Program-made: the position numbers and the translations under genes
Shown: piece after piece, positions 1 through 10,854 of the stretch
Layout of the letters: each line of letters begins with the position of its first letter
How positions within the stretch are numbered: the first letter of the stretch is position 1
Notes under the pieces: generated by a model
Seen by the model: the letters and a program-made list of their open reading frames with translations, nothing else
What the model was told of the DNA's origin: nothing
Databases searched by the model: none
DNA from: Halomonas sp. A11-A
GTDB lineage: Bacteria; Pseudomonadota; Gammaproteobacteria; Pseudomonadales; Halomonadaceae
Reading direction: 5' to 3'
DNA: 59,877 bases
Assembly (NCBI RefSeq): GCF_003182195.1
Contig: NZ_QGTM01000020.1
Coordinates: forward strand, 1 to 59,877

Positions 1-95
1 TTGTGGTGAATATCAGCTTACTCGGATTTACCGCCGTTTCTCTATCCTGTCTCTTCCTAATCTTACTTCGCTTTCACGCCAGTCTGCGAAGAACC
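1..95 (-). mobile_element. Probable insertion-sequence terminus (ISL3-like), interior lies outside the window
   Basis: These 95 bases are clearly poorer in GC than the rest of the window and abruptly interrupt the acetate kinase reading frame. Read on the minus strand away from the junction they begin GGTTCTTCGCAGACTGGCG, which resembles the terminal inverted repeats of ISL3-family elements that usually open with GG and a CTTC-containing motif. The rest would be the untranslated left end before a transposase gene. The family assignment rests on memory of typical ends, not on a search. The other end, the target duplication and the transposase are not visible. A sequence-assembly junction is the main alternative. 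Confidence 0.45.
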
Positions 96-143
96 AAACT
101 TCAGGCTGGAGGAGCCGCTGTTGATGGTCAGGATGTGACGCAT
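96..143 (-). pseudogene. ackA: Acetate kinase, N-terminal 16 codons only (truncated)
   Basis: The minus strand from 143 encodes MRHILTINSGSSSLKF, the invariant N-terminal beta strand and phosphate-binding segment of acetate kinase, with start codon ATG at 143-141. Homology stops at base 96. The frame then runs a few unrelated codons into the IS-like sequence and ends at a stop near 63. The full enzyme is about 400 residues, so more than 95 percent is missing here. It lies one base downstream of the phosphate acetyltransferase fusion gene, the usual Pta-AckA arrangement that makes acetate and ATP from acetyl-phosphate. The rest of the gene may lie on the far side of the insertion. Confidence 0.7.
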
Positions 144-144
144 T

Positions 145-1569
145 TCAGGCTCCCGGCTCGGGCAGCCCCTGGCGCCGCTGGTGGTCGGCCACCAGCAGGG
201 CCAGGGCGCAGGAGGCCATGCGGGTGATGGCCTCGTCGGCGCGGCTGGTGAGGATGATCGGGACCCGGGCGCCCAGCACCAGGCCGGCACCGGTGGCATC
301 GGCCAGGTAGGTCAGCTGCTTCATCAGCATGTTGGCGGACTCCAGGTCCGGGGCCACCAGGATGTCGGCGCGCCCGGCCACCGGGGAGTCGATGCCCTTG
401 GTGCGCGCGGCGCTCTCCGAGATGGCGTTGTCGAAGGCCAGTGGGCCGTCCAGGGTGCCGCCGCAGATCTGGCCGCGGTCGGCCATCTTGCACAGGGCGG
501 CGGCGTCCAGGGTGGAGGGGATCCGGGGGTTGACCGTCTCCACCGCGGAGAGGATGGCCACCCTGGGGTCCTGGTTGCCCAGGGCGTGGGCCAGCTCGAT
601 GGCGTTGCAGATGATGTCGCGCTTCTGGTCGAGGCTCGGCGAGATATTGATGGCAGCGTCGGTGATGAACAGCGGGCGCGGGTAGGTCGGCACGTCGAAG
701 GCCATCACGTGGCTGATGCAGCGCTCGGTGCGCAGGCCGCTGTCGCGCTTGAGCACCTCGTGCATCAGCTCGTCGGTGTGCAGGGCCCCCTTCATCAGGG
801 CCTCGGCGCGCCCTTCTCGCACCAGGGCCACGGCGCGCTCCGCGGCGGCGTGGCTGTGGGGCACGTCGATCAGCTCGAACTCGCTGATATCGAGCCGGGC
901 GGCATCCGCCGCGGCGCGGATCTTCGCCGCCGGGCCCACCAGCAGGGGAGTGATCAGGCCCTGGTGGGCGGCGGCCACGGCACCGATCAGCGAGACATCG
1001 TCCACCGGGTGCACCACCGCCACGGGGATGGCGGAGGGGTGGTCGGCGGCGGAGAGGATCTCGTGCAGGCGGCCGCGTTCAGCCAGGCGCACCGTGGGCA
1101 GCACGGCACGGGGCCGGCGGATCTTCTCCGTGGGGGCGAGCACGCGAGCCTCGCCCTCGATCACCACCTTGCCCCGCTGGTTCTCGCAGCGACAGTCGAG
1201 GGTCAGCTGCGAGCGGGCATCGTCCTTGGCGCTGACGCGCACGCTGACCTTGAGCACGTCGCCGAGGGCGACCGGTGCCCGGAAGTTCAGCGTCTGGCCC
1301 AGGTAGAGGGTGCCGGGACCGGGCAGCTGGGTGCCCAGCACCGTGGAGATCAGCGCGCCGCCCCACATGCCGTGGGCGATGACCTCCTGGAAGCGCGAGC
1401 TGCGCGCGAAGTCGTCGTCCACATGGGATGGGTTGATGTCGCCGGACATGATGGCGAACAGCTTGATGTCATCCAGGGTCAGGCGTTTCTCGAGGTGCGC
1501 CTCGTCGCCTACCTGGATCTCGTCGAAGGTGCGGTTCTCGATGTAGCGGTCGTCGTGGGGGGCATCCAT
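145..1569 (-). CDS. Bifunctional MaoC-type enoyl-CoA hydratase / phosphate acetyl(butyryl)transferase
   Basis: The protein is 474 residues. Residues about 1-150 form a MaoC hot-dog domain with the hydratase-type segment around MSGDINPSHVDDDFA and AHGMWGG. Residues about 165-470 are a phosphate acetyl/butyryltransferase domain (segments LITPLLVGP, LMKGALHTDELMH, APDLESANML). The second domain transfers an acyl group between CoA and phosphate; the first is expected to hydrate enoyl-CoA. I start at the ATG at 1569 because GGAG lies just upstream; a 12-residue longer frame exists. It is followed by the acetate kinase stump, so an acyl-CoA to acyl-phosphate to acyl-carboxylate route is implied but its kinase is broken here. 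Acyl-chain preference is unknown. Confidence 0.9.
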   Translation of the reverse strand: MDAPHDDRYIENRTFDEIQVGDEAHLEKRLTLDDIKLFAIMSGDINPSHVDDDFARSSRFQEVIAHGMWGGALISTVLGTQLPGPGTLYLGQTLNFRAPVALGDVLKVSVRVSAKDDARSQLTLDCRCENQRGKVVIEGEARVLAPTEKIRRPRAVLPTVRLAERGRLHEILSAADHPSAIPVAVVHPVDDVSLIGAVAAAHQGLITPLLVGPAAKIRAAADAARLDISEFELIDVPHSHAAAERAVALVREGRAEALMKGALHTDELMHEVLKRDSGLRTERCISHVMAFDVPTYPRPLFITDAAINISPSLDQKRDIICNAIELAHALGNQDPRVAILSAVETVNPRIPSTLDAAALCKMADRGQICGGTLDGPLAFDNAISESAARTKGIDSPVAGRADILVAPDLESANMLMKQLTYLADATGAGLVLGARVPIILTSRADEAITRMASCALALLVADHQRRQGLPEPGA

Positions 1570-1709
1570 GGGGCGGCTCCGGGGGTGGTTACTGCGATGC
1601 AGCAAATTCAGCCCCCATCATAGCCTGTCCCGGCCGCCCTTGCGTTGACCCGCGGGACGTTGCGATTCCCCCGGCGACTGTGCCGGGGCTGTGGGTATGC
1701 CAGCGTGCC

Positions 1710-2771
1710 CTACAGGGTCACCACCAGCGTCTCCTCGGACTCGCAGGGCTTGCCGTGGCGCACGGCGAGGCGCCGCTCGGTGAGGTTCATCACCACCCCG
1801 AACAGCGTCTCCATGCGCTCCTCCGGGGGCTGGGCGGGGTTGAAGTGGCGGCAGATCGAGAGCGGCTCGCCGTCGTGGTCGGCGAGGATCTCGAACAGGG
1901 CGCGCTCGTCCATGGGGGCGCTCGGCGCCGGCTCCCGGCGCAGCAGGGCATCCAGGCGCGCCAGGCGCGGGCGCGAGTCGGCCCGGGGGAAATCCTCCAC
2001 CTGGGCGGTGGCGTCCGGGGCGTAGAGGTGGTTGGTGTGGGTGACCACGCCGCCCTCTGCCGGCAGCCGGCCGGGCTCGCCGGGGTGCACCTCGAGCCCC
2101 ACCGCCCCGCCCTCGGCGCTGGCCACCAGGAAGTGGGCCGGGGAGCAGACCCGGTTGCGGCTGGCCACCGCCAGGGCGCTTTCCAGGTCGGGGCTCTCGA
2201 GGATCTTGCGCAGCGCCACGTGGATCGGCAGCCCCTCGCCGCAGGTCTGCGAACGGATGGCGTTGAGGCAGACGCCGATGCCGTGGGCGTTGAGCCCGAT
2301 CTTGGCCACCATGCCCGCCTCGCCGACGCTCACCAGCGGGGCACTGTTCTCGCCCTGGATCTTCAGCACCACCACGTTGTGCAGCTGGTCGGTGCGCCAG
2401 TCCCAGTTCTGTGCCAGCCACTGGGTGCCGGCGCGCTGCAGGGCGAAGGCGGAGCAGCCGCCGCTGGCGCGGGTCAGCGAGATCTCGCTGCGGCAGTTGA
2501 GGGTGAGGATGTCGATGGGCTCGACCCCGGCGCCCTCGGCGATGGCGTCCATCTCCTCGAGGATCTCGGGAAAGCCGCGCTCGATCATGCGCCCGAAGCG
2601 CGCCGCCTCGACCCGGGCCCGCACCCAGCGGATGCCCACGAAGTCGTGGAAGAGCCGGTCGTAGACCTCCAGGCTGCGCTGGATCAGCCGGGCGTGGGTG
2701 CGGCCGTGGGCCAGACCGATCTCGCGGCGGCTGCCGCCGAGCTCGGTGACGGTGAGCAGCTGCTGCAGCAT
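1710..2771 (-). CDS. C45-family autoproteolytic acyltransferase/hydrolase (AAT-like)
   Basis: This 353-residue protein matches the acyl-CoA:6-aminopenicillanate acyltransferase (peptidase C45) family of N-terminal nucleophile hydrolases. These are made as proproteins and cleave themselves before a cysteine, which then becomes the catalytic N-terminus. Gly105-Cys106 in the motif ASGGCSAF is the expected cleavage and nucleophile site, close to Gly102-Cys103 of the fungal enzyme. The following AQNWDW segment and the later THTNHLYAP segment are typical of the family. Bacterial members act on varied amides and the substrate cannot be read from the sequence. The start is 2 bases past the stop of a hydrolase remnant, so the two probably share a transcript. 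Confidence 0.85.
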   Translation of the reverse strand: MLQQLLTVTELGGSRREIGLAHGRTHARLIQRSLEVYDRLFHDFVGIRWVRARVEAARFGRMIERGFPEILEEMDAIAEGAGVEPIDILTLNCRSEISLTRASGGCSAFALQRAGTQWLAQNWDWRTDQLHNVVVLKIQGENSAPLVSVGEAGMVAKIGLNAHGIGVCLNAIRSQTCGEGLPIHVALRKILESPDLESALAVASRNRVCSPAHFLVASAEGGAVGLEVHPGEPGRLPAEGGVVTHTNHLYAPDATAQVEDFPRADSRPRLARLDALLRREPAPSAPMDERALFEILADHDGEPLSICRHFNPAQPPEERMETLFGVVMNLTERRLAVRHGKPCESEETLVVTL

Positions 2772-2773
2772 GG

Positions 2774-2932
2774 TCAGAGCGCCTCCTCCAGCAGGTCGAG
2801 GAAGGCGGCCCAGGATCTCTCGTCGGCGCGCTCCCGGTAGGCGTCGCTGCCGAACACCGTGAAGGCGTGGGGGGCGCCGGCCAGCAGGGTCAGGGCAAGG
2901 GCCGGGGCAGTCAGGGAGTCGCGAGTGGTCAT
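2774..2932 (-). pseudogene. Dienelactone hydrolase remnant (C-terminal part, 52 codons)
   Basis: A 52-codon frame begins at an ATG preceded by AAGGA and ends directly before the C45 gene. Its last 35 residues, including AGAPHAFTVFGSDAYRERAD and the following SWAAFLDLLEE, look like the C-terminus of dienelactone hydrolase family alpha/beta hydrolases, with the catalytic histidine of the PHAFT motif. The Asp and Cys/Ser parts of the triad and about 190 residues are absent. An internal deletion that kept the start region and the tail would explain it. It may still be translated but should not be an active hydrolase. Confidence 0.6.
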
Positions 2933-3092
2933 GGGGGTGTCCTTGTCGGCTTGTTCTCGGTAATCGGCTTGGTTGCAGTGCTCAGTATAGGCGCCGTGGG
3001 GTCGAGCGTTGGCGGGCCGCGCTTGAGTTTTTCCCTTTGCCCTTCCAGATTTAGGGAGTGTGTGATCCCAGCAACCGAGCGAGACGAACAAC

Positions 3093-4313
3093 ATGAAGAA
3101 GTGCTCAGTGCAGAAGAGTCTGGTAGCGATGGCGGTAGCGGCTTCCGCCCTGGCCATGGGGGCGGCCCAGGCCGAGGTGAAGGTGGGCTTCCTGGGGGGC
3201 TTCACCGGGCCGATCGAGACCCTGACGCCGCCGGTCTATGACGCGGCCCAGCTGGCCGTGCAGCACGTCAACGAGCAGGGCGGCATCCTGGGTGGCCAGA
3301 CGCTGGCGATGCCCAGCGCCGATACCACCTGTGCCGATGCCTCGGCGGCCTCCAACGCGGCGGACCGCATGGTCAACACCGAGAACGTCACCGCCATCGT
3401 CGGCGCGCTGTGCACCGGGGCGACCATCGCCGCCGCCAACAATGCCGCCATCCCCGGCGGGGTGGTGATGGTGTCGCCGGCCTCCACCGCCCCGGCGGTG
3501 AGCGAGCTGGAGGACAACGACCTGGTGTTCCGCACCGTGCCCTCGGACGCCTTCCAGGGCGAGGCGCTGGCCCGGATGCTGCTGGCCAAGGGCATCGACG
3601 AGGTGGTGGTCACCTATGTGAACAACGACTACGGCCGCGGCCTGGCCGACGCCTTCGTGGCCACCTACGAGGCCGAGGGCGGCGCGGTGGCCGAGAACCT
3701 GGCCCACGAGGATAACCGCGCCGACTACCGCTCCGAGCTGGGCTCCCTCTCCGCCACCGGGGTGAGCGACCTGGTGGTGCTGGCCTATGGCGACACCTCC
3801 GGCCAGACGGTGGTGCGCCAGGCCTGGGAGAGCGGCATGTTCACCCGCTTCATCGGCGCCGACGGCATGGTGATCTCGGGGCTGCTCGACGGCGTGGGGG
3901 CCGACGTGCTGGAGGGCAACTTCATCGCCACCCGCCCGGGCAACCCGGATACCCCCGGCACCGCGCTGTTCGTGGAGCTGGCCGAGGCCGCGGGGATCTC
4001 CCACGAGGCGGTCTTTGCCGGCCAGGGCTACGACGCCGCCTTCCTGCTGGCGCTGGCCATCGAGCAGAACGGCAGCGCCGAGCGCGAGGGGCTCTCCGCG
4101 GCGCTGCGCAGCGTCGCAAGCGCCCCGGGCGAGGTCATCCTGCCCGGCGAGTGGGAGAAGGCGGTGGAGCTGATCGCCGCGGGCACCGAGATCAACTACG
4201 AGGGCGCCTCCGGCAGCCACGAGTTCGATGAGAACGGCGACGTGCCGGGCATCGTCGAGGAGATGTCGGTGGAGGGCGGCCGCTTCGTCAGCCAGGGCTT
4301 CCTGGGCGACTGA
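3093..4313 (+). CDS. Branched-chain amino acid type ABC transporter substrate-binding protein
   Basis: The 406-residue precursor begins with a lysine-bearing n-region, a hydrophobic core and an AQA/E signal peptidase site near residue 27, so it is exported to the periplasm. The mature part is a LivJ-like type I periplasmic binding protein (VKVGFLGGFTGP, then the AAQLAVQHVNEQGGILGG segment and a PASTAPAVSE ligand-loop region). It should deliver a branched-chain amino acid or a related amide or carboxylate to the LivHMGF machinery encoded convergently at 4393-8205. The exact ligand is unknown. The genes are not in one operon, so binding protein and transporter are probably controlled separately. 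Confidence 0.9.
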   Translation: MKKCSVQKSLVAMAVAASALAMGAAQAEVKVGFLGGFTGPIETLTPPVYDAAQLAVQHVNEQGGILGGQTLAMPSADTTCADASAASNAADRMVNTENVTAIVGALCTGATIAAANNAAIPGGVVMVSPASTAPAVSELEDNDLVFRTVPSDAFQGEALARMLLAKGIDEVVVTYVNNDYGRGLADAFVATYEAEGGAVAENLAHEDNRADYRSELGSLSATGVSDLVVLAYGDTSGQTVVRQAWESGMFTRFIGADGMVISGLLDGVGADVLEGNFIATRPGNPDTPGTALFVELAEAAGISHEAVFAGQGYDAAFLLALAIEQNGSAEREGLSAALRSVASAPGEVILPGEWEKAVELIAAGTEINYEGASGSHEFDENGDVPGIVEEMSVEGGRFVSQGFLGD

Positions 4314-4337
4314 CCCCGCAGCTGGCCGTCAGCGCAG

Positions 4338-4365
4338 AGGCCCCGGCGGGAAACCGCCGGGGCCT
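4338..4365. terminator. Hairpin terminator between convergent binding protein and livM genes
   Basis: AGGCCCCGGCGG pairs perfectly with CCGCCGGGGCCT around a GAAA loop, a 12-bp stem. It sits between two converging genes and probably serves both strands, although no long T tract follows on either. Confidence 0.75.
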
Positions 4366-4392
4366 CTCTCGTCAGGCGGTGTTCGATGAAGC

Positions 4393-5703
4393 CTAGCCGT
4401 GGTGCCTGACCTTCTCGGGCAGCAGCCCCTGGGGAGCGAAGCGCAGCACCAGGGTGATCAGCAGGCCGATCACGAAGACCCGGGCTTGCAGGGCGCGGCT
4501 GTCGAGGTTGCCCGGGGCGTCCCAGCCGAAGGCGCCCTCGCCGACGCTGAGCGCCAGCTGCATGACGTTGAGGGCCAGGGGCTCGGACATCACCCAGATG
4601 ATGTAGACCGCCACGGCGCCGAAGAGGGTGCCGAGGTTGTTGCCCGGTCCGCCCAGGATCACCATCACCAGCACCAGGAAGGTGTGGTTCAGCGGCAGGT
4701 AGCCCTGAGGGTCGAAGATGCCGTTGAAGCTGCCCAGGGCGGCGCCACCGACGCCCATCAGGATGCAGCCCAGCACGAAGATCTCCAGGCGGCGGCGGTT
4801 GATGTCCTTGCCCATGGCCGAGGCGGCCACCTCGTTGTCGCGGATGGCGCGGATCATGCGCCCCCAGGGGGCCTGGTAGGCGCGGGTGAGCAGGAAGAAG
4901 ATCACCGCGATCATCGCCGCCGTGACCGAGAGGTAGAGCGCCCGGGCCAGGGTGAAGCCCACCTCGGCGGGGCCCGGCACCGGCCACGGCAGCGGCGAGA
5001 CGGTGGCGGTGCCGCGGGTCAGCCAGTCGGCGTTCTTGAGCACCGCCTTGATGATCTCGGCGATGCCCAGGGTGGCGATGGCCAGGTAGTCGCTGCGCAG
5101 CCCCAGACACACCTTGCCGATGAAGTAGCCCACGATGCCGGCCAGCGCCCCGCCGACGATCCAGCCCAGCCAGGGCGGCAGGCCCAGCCCGCCGATATAG
5201 CCGAACTGCGACTCGATCTGGTCGGTGACCACCCCCAGGCGGCTGGCGACCAGCAGGTAGAGCACCAGCGCGAGCAGGACCGTGATGGCGGTGCGCAGGC
5301 GTCGAGGGAGGCCCAGGTGGTGCAGGCGGCTGGCCCCGACTACCACCAGCAGGCCGCCGAGGCCCACCAGCAGCACCATGCCCAGCTGGCCGGGCAGCTC
5401 GCTCTCCCAGAAGTCGGCATTGACGGGCATGCTGAAGGCCATGGCGGAGTAGCCGCCCAGGGCCACGAAGCCCATGACGCCGGCGTTGAACTGGCCGGCA
5501 TAGCCCCACTGGATGGTCAGCCCCAGGGCCAGGATGGCGTAGCAGGAGGCCTCCACCAGCATGCGGGTGCTGTAGGCGGCACCCATGGCCAGGTAGACGG
5601 CGAGGATGGCCGCCAGCAGGGCGACGAAGAGCACCAGTTCACGCAGTGGAAAGCGCGACGGGGCGGCCACCAGGTCCTCGCGGTGCTTGTCTTGTGGGCT
5701 CAT
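4393..5703 (-). CDS. livM: Branched-chain amino acid ABC transporter permease LivM
   Basis: This is a 436-residue inner-membrane permease with repeated hydrophobic helices and the LivM signature region around GLTIQWGYAGQFNAG, plus the coupling-loop segment RAIRDNEVAASAMGKD that contacts the ATPases. It forms half of the transmembrane channel with LivH. The start at 5703 overlaps the livH stop as TGATG, giving translational coupling. A periplasmic stretch between residues about 110 and 180 is longer than in compact LivM proteins. It is the last gene of livG-livF-livH-livM and ends before a shared hairpin. Confidence 0.92.
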   Translation of the reverse strand: MSPQDKHREDLVAAPSRFPLRELVLFVALLAAILAVYLAMGAAYSTRMLVEASCYAILALGLTIQWGYAGQFNAGVMGFVALGGYSAMAFSMPVNADFWESELPGQLGMVLLVGLGGLLVVVGASRLHHLGLPRRLRTAITVLLALVLYLLVASRLGVVTDQIESQFGYIGGLGLPPWLGWIVGGALAGIVGYFIGKVCLGLRSDYLAIATLGIAEIIKAVLKNADWLTRGTATVSPLPWPVPGPAEVGFTLARALYLSVTAAMIAVIFFLLTRAYQAPWGRMIRAIRDNEVAASAMGKDINRRRLEIFVLGCILMGVGGAALGSFNGIFDPQGYLPLNHTFLVLVMVILGGPGNNLGTLFGAVAVYIIWVMSEPLALNVMQLALSVGEGAFGWDAPGNLDSRALQARVFVIGLLITLVLRFAPQGLLPEKVRHHG

Positions 5704-6710
5704 CAGATCACCTTCCCCTTGAACAGACCCGTGGGGCGCCACACCAGGATGGCGACGAGGATGAAGAAGGGCACCACGATCTTGTACTCGGTGCCGACGA
5801 AGGCCATGCTGCGCGGCAGCTCCAGCCACTCCGGGAAGTGGTGGGCGATGGGCCGCAGCAGCACCGCCCAGTTGAACACCGCCAGGGTCTCGGCGAAGCC
5901 CACCACGAAGCCGCCGGCGATGGCGCCCCAGGGGTGGCCCACGCCGCCGACGATGGCCGCGGCGAAGATCGGCAGCAGCAGGAAGAAGCTGAGGTCGGGC
6001 TTGAAGGTCACGTCCAGCGCCAGCAGGGTGCCGGCGATGGCGGCGAGCCCCCCGGCGATCACCCAGGTCACCGCCACGATGGCGTTGGTGTTGATGCCCG
6101 AGGCCCGGGCCAGGTCGGGGTTGTCGGACATGGCGCGCATCGCCTTGCCCAGCCGCGAGCGGCCGAGGAAGAGATGCAGCCCCACCACGCAGGCGATGGT
6201 CAGCACGAAGAGGATGATCTGCGGCTCGGTGATCACGATCGGCGCCCGCACGCCCTCGAAGGGCAGGGCGAGGCGGTAGATCTCCTTGCGCTCGCCGGCC
6301 ATGTAGAGGCTCTGGCCGCTGGTGCCGGCGAACAGGCGGATCAGCCCCTGCAGCATCAGGGTCACCCCGAGCGAGCCGATCACCATGACGATGGGCTTGA
6401 CGCCATGGGTGCGCAGCGGCTTGTAGAAGGCCTTGTCGATGCCCAGGGCGAGCAGGGCGGTGAGCAGGATGGCCGGTGGCAGCATGACCACGGGGGTCGG
6501 CAGCCCCACGCTGCCACCCACGCCGGGAAAGGCGGCGGTGAGCAGAAGCACCATGAAGGCGCCGAAGGTCATCATGTCGGCGTGGGCGAAGTGCGCGAAG
6601 CGCATGATGCTGAAGATCAGCGTCACGCCGATGGCGCCGATGGCGTAGATCGAGCCGGTGACGCTGCCGGCGATCACCACGTTGTTGATGAAGAAGACGA
6701 GTTCGTTCAC
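5703..6710 (-). CDS. livH: Branched-chain amino acid ABC transporter permease LivH
   Basis: The 335-residue integral membrane protein starts with the LivH-type segment GSVTGSIYAIGAIGVTLIF and the conserved FAHADMMTFGAF stretch. The cytoplasmic coupling loop is LGKAMRAMSDNPDLARASGI. With LivM it makes the translocation path for a branched-chain amino acid or related compound. It lies 24 bases after livF and overlaps livM by one base. An insertion relative to short LivH proteins (residues about 120-165, containing GERKEIYRLALPF) could be an extended periplasmic loop. Confidence 0.92.
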   Translation of the reverse strand: MNELVFFINNVVIAGSVTGSIYAIGAIGVTLIFSIMRFAHFAHADMMTFGAFMVLLLTAAFPGVGGSVGLPTPVVMLPPAILLTALLALGIDKAFYKPLRTHGVKPIVMVIGSLGVTLMLQGLIRLFAGTSGQSLYMAGERKEIYRLALPFEGVRAPIVITEPQIILFVLTIACVVGLHLFLGRSRLGKAMRAMSDNPDLARASGINTNAIVAVTWVIAGGLAAIAGTLLALDVTFKPDLSFFLLLPIFAAAIVGGVGHPWGAIAGGFVVGFAETLAVFNWAVLLRPIAHHFPEWLELPRSMAFVGTEYKIVVPFFILVAILVWRPTGLFKGKVI

Positions 6711-6734
6711 GACGGTTGTTCTCCTGTCCCTGGC

Positions 6735-7425
<691 letters not shown>

Positions 7426-7439
<14 letters not shown>

Positions 7440-8205
7440 CTTGGGAAGCTCCGAAATAGGCCTCGATGACCTCGGGGTTGTTCTGGATCTCCTCGATGCT
7501 GCCCTGCACCATCACGCTGCCCTGGGCCAGCACGATCACCGGGTTGCAGAGCCGGGCGATCATGTCCATGTCGTGTTCGATGACCAGGAAGGTGTAGCCC
7601 AGCTCGCGGTTGAGGCGCTCGATATTGGCGACCAGGTCGCCCAGCAGGGTGCGGTTGACCCCGGCGGCGATCTCGTCGAGCAGCACCACCCGGGCGTCGG
7701 TCATCATGGTGCGGCCCAGCTCGAGGAGCTTCTTCTGGCCGCCGGAGAGGTTGCCGGCCAGCTCGTTGCGCACGTGGTGCAGGCCGATGAAGTCGATCAC
7801 CTCTAGGGCGCGGCGGCGCACCTCCTCCTCCTGGACGCGCACCATCCCCGGCTTGAGCCAGGCCTTGAACAGGCTCTCGCCGGCCTGGTGGGGCGGCACC
7901 ATCATCAGGTTCTCCAGGGCGGTGAGCTGGGAGAACTCGTGGGCGATCTGGAAGGTGCGCAAGAGCCCCTTGTGGAAGAGCTCGTTGGCGGGGCGGTTGG
8001 TGATCTCCTCGCCATCGAGCAGCACCTGGCCGCTGTCCAGGGGCAGGGCGCCGGCGATGATGTTGAACAGCGTCGACTTGCCGGCCCCGTTGGGGCCGAT
8101 CAGCCCCGTGATGGAGCCCTTCGCCACCGAGAGCGAGCAGTCGTTGATGACCCGGAGGCCACCGAACGCCTTGTTGACGTGGCGGACGTCGATGATCGCG
8201 CTCAT
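7426..8205 (-). CDS. livG: Branched-chain amino acid ABC transporter ATPase LivG
   Basis: This 259-residue protein is the first gene of the livGFHM operon. It has Walker A GPNGAGKST, the LivG-type RTFQIAHEF Q-loop, signature LSGGQKK and the H-loop VIEHDMDM. Walker B reads VVLLDEIAAGVN: the catalytic Asp-Glu is kept, but the usual proline after DE is isoleucine, a small departure from most LivG proteins. The 170 bases upstream should hold the operon promoter; a weak palindrome CTGACACAGTCAG lies there at 8239-8251, but I see no clear promoter boxes. Confidence 0.92.
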
Positions 8206-8378
8206 GCCCTGTCTCGTGGTTGTTGGTGTTGTGGCAGGCTGACACAGTCAGTGTTCGAGGCCTACTTTGCGTCAGGGCGGGGCGCTTGACCAGAGGGCCA
8301 GCGTTAAACGGGCGTTGGCGTCTGGGGTTCAACTCGCCGGGTCCGGGCCGCAGGCGGGCCCGGACCTCGTTCGCGGGG

Positions 8379-8699
8379 CTAGTCGTCCGGCGCCTGGGCG
8401 GCGTCGTCGGGCTGGGGCTCGAAGGCGCGTCTGTCGTCGGGCAGGCGCACGGTGTCGCCCAGTGCGAGTTTGCCGTGGCTCTTCTTGCGCTCGCCGGTGG
8501 CCGGGTCGATCAGCGCCACCACCTCGCCGATGCTGGTGGCCTCCACATGGGCCTTGACGCGGACCCGTACCACCAGGCCGTCGAGGCGCGCCGAGAGGAT
8601 ATCGCCGGGGCCCGGCTCGGCCTGGTGGTTGGGGTCCTTGGCATAGTGGGCCTGGACGCTGGCGGCACCCGGGTCGTCCCAGTCGACGTGCTTGTACAT
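8379..8699 (-). CDS. Hypothetical protein, 106 residues
   Basis: I do not recognise a family. The ATG at 8699 has a strong AGGAGG site 8 bases upstream, and codon use has the high third-position GC of neighbouring genes, so it is likely real. The protein has no signal peptide or membrane segment. It starts MYKHVDWDDPGAASVQAHYA, and its middle (GDILSARLDGLVVRVRVKAH, then a VVALIDPATGERK turn) reads like a short beta-barrel. The tail is rich in Asp, Ala and Gln. A GTCCGGGCC/GGCCCGGAC hairpin lies past its stop at 8341-8365 and may terminate it. Confidence 0.65.
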   Translation of the reverse strand: MYKHVDWDDPGAASVQAHYAKDPNHQAEPGPGDILSARLDGLVVRVRVKAHVEATSIGEVVALIDPATGERKKSHGKLALGDTVRLPDDRRAFEPQPDDAAQAPDD

Positions 8700-8770
8700 G
8701 GAGGGCTCCTCCTGTCGGGGTGGCTGTCCCTCAAGGGTAGCCGGCGTGCCAGCGAGGGCCAGAAACGACA

Positions 8771-8792
8771 CAGCCCGCCGAGGGGCGGGCTG
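8771..8792 (-). terminator. Rho-independent terminator of typA
   Basis: CAGCCCGCC pairs with GGCGGGCTG around a GAGG loop, 19 bases past the typA stop. On the minus strand the hairpin is followed by TGTCGTTTCT, a modest T-rich run. Confidence 0.75.
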
Positions 8793-8810
8793 CGTGGGGT
8801 GCGAGGCGGC

Positions 8811-10658
<1,848 letters not shown>

Positions 10659-10854
10659 AGGTTGCTGCTCATCTATGCGGTCGCACCTATGTACACGGTC
10701 GTGTCAGTGCCCTAGGCGCGGGGGTAGGAAAGTCGGGGCCGGCATTGTACAGGGTCCCCCGGCCGGCGAATAGCGGATTCGCGCTTTCGATGGGCTGTCA
10801 ACGCGAGACCGGCGCCTTGGGGGGTCGTCGTCGGGTGTCACCATTTGGTCGGTG

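Noticed and set aside
181..1623. Long plus-strand frame opposite the MaoC-Pta gene, and similar long antisense frames at 4399-6279, 5646-7469, 11889-14444 and 44333-46585
   Set aside because: Protein sequences are low-complexity (rich in Gly, Ala, Gln, Asp and Arg) and mirror high-GC codon use of real genes on the other strand.
8239..8251. CTGACACAGTCAG upstream of livG
   Set aside because: Five-base arms are short enough to be chance and no promoter boxes could be placed around it.
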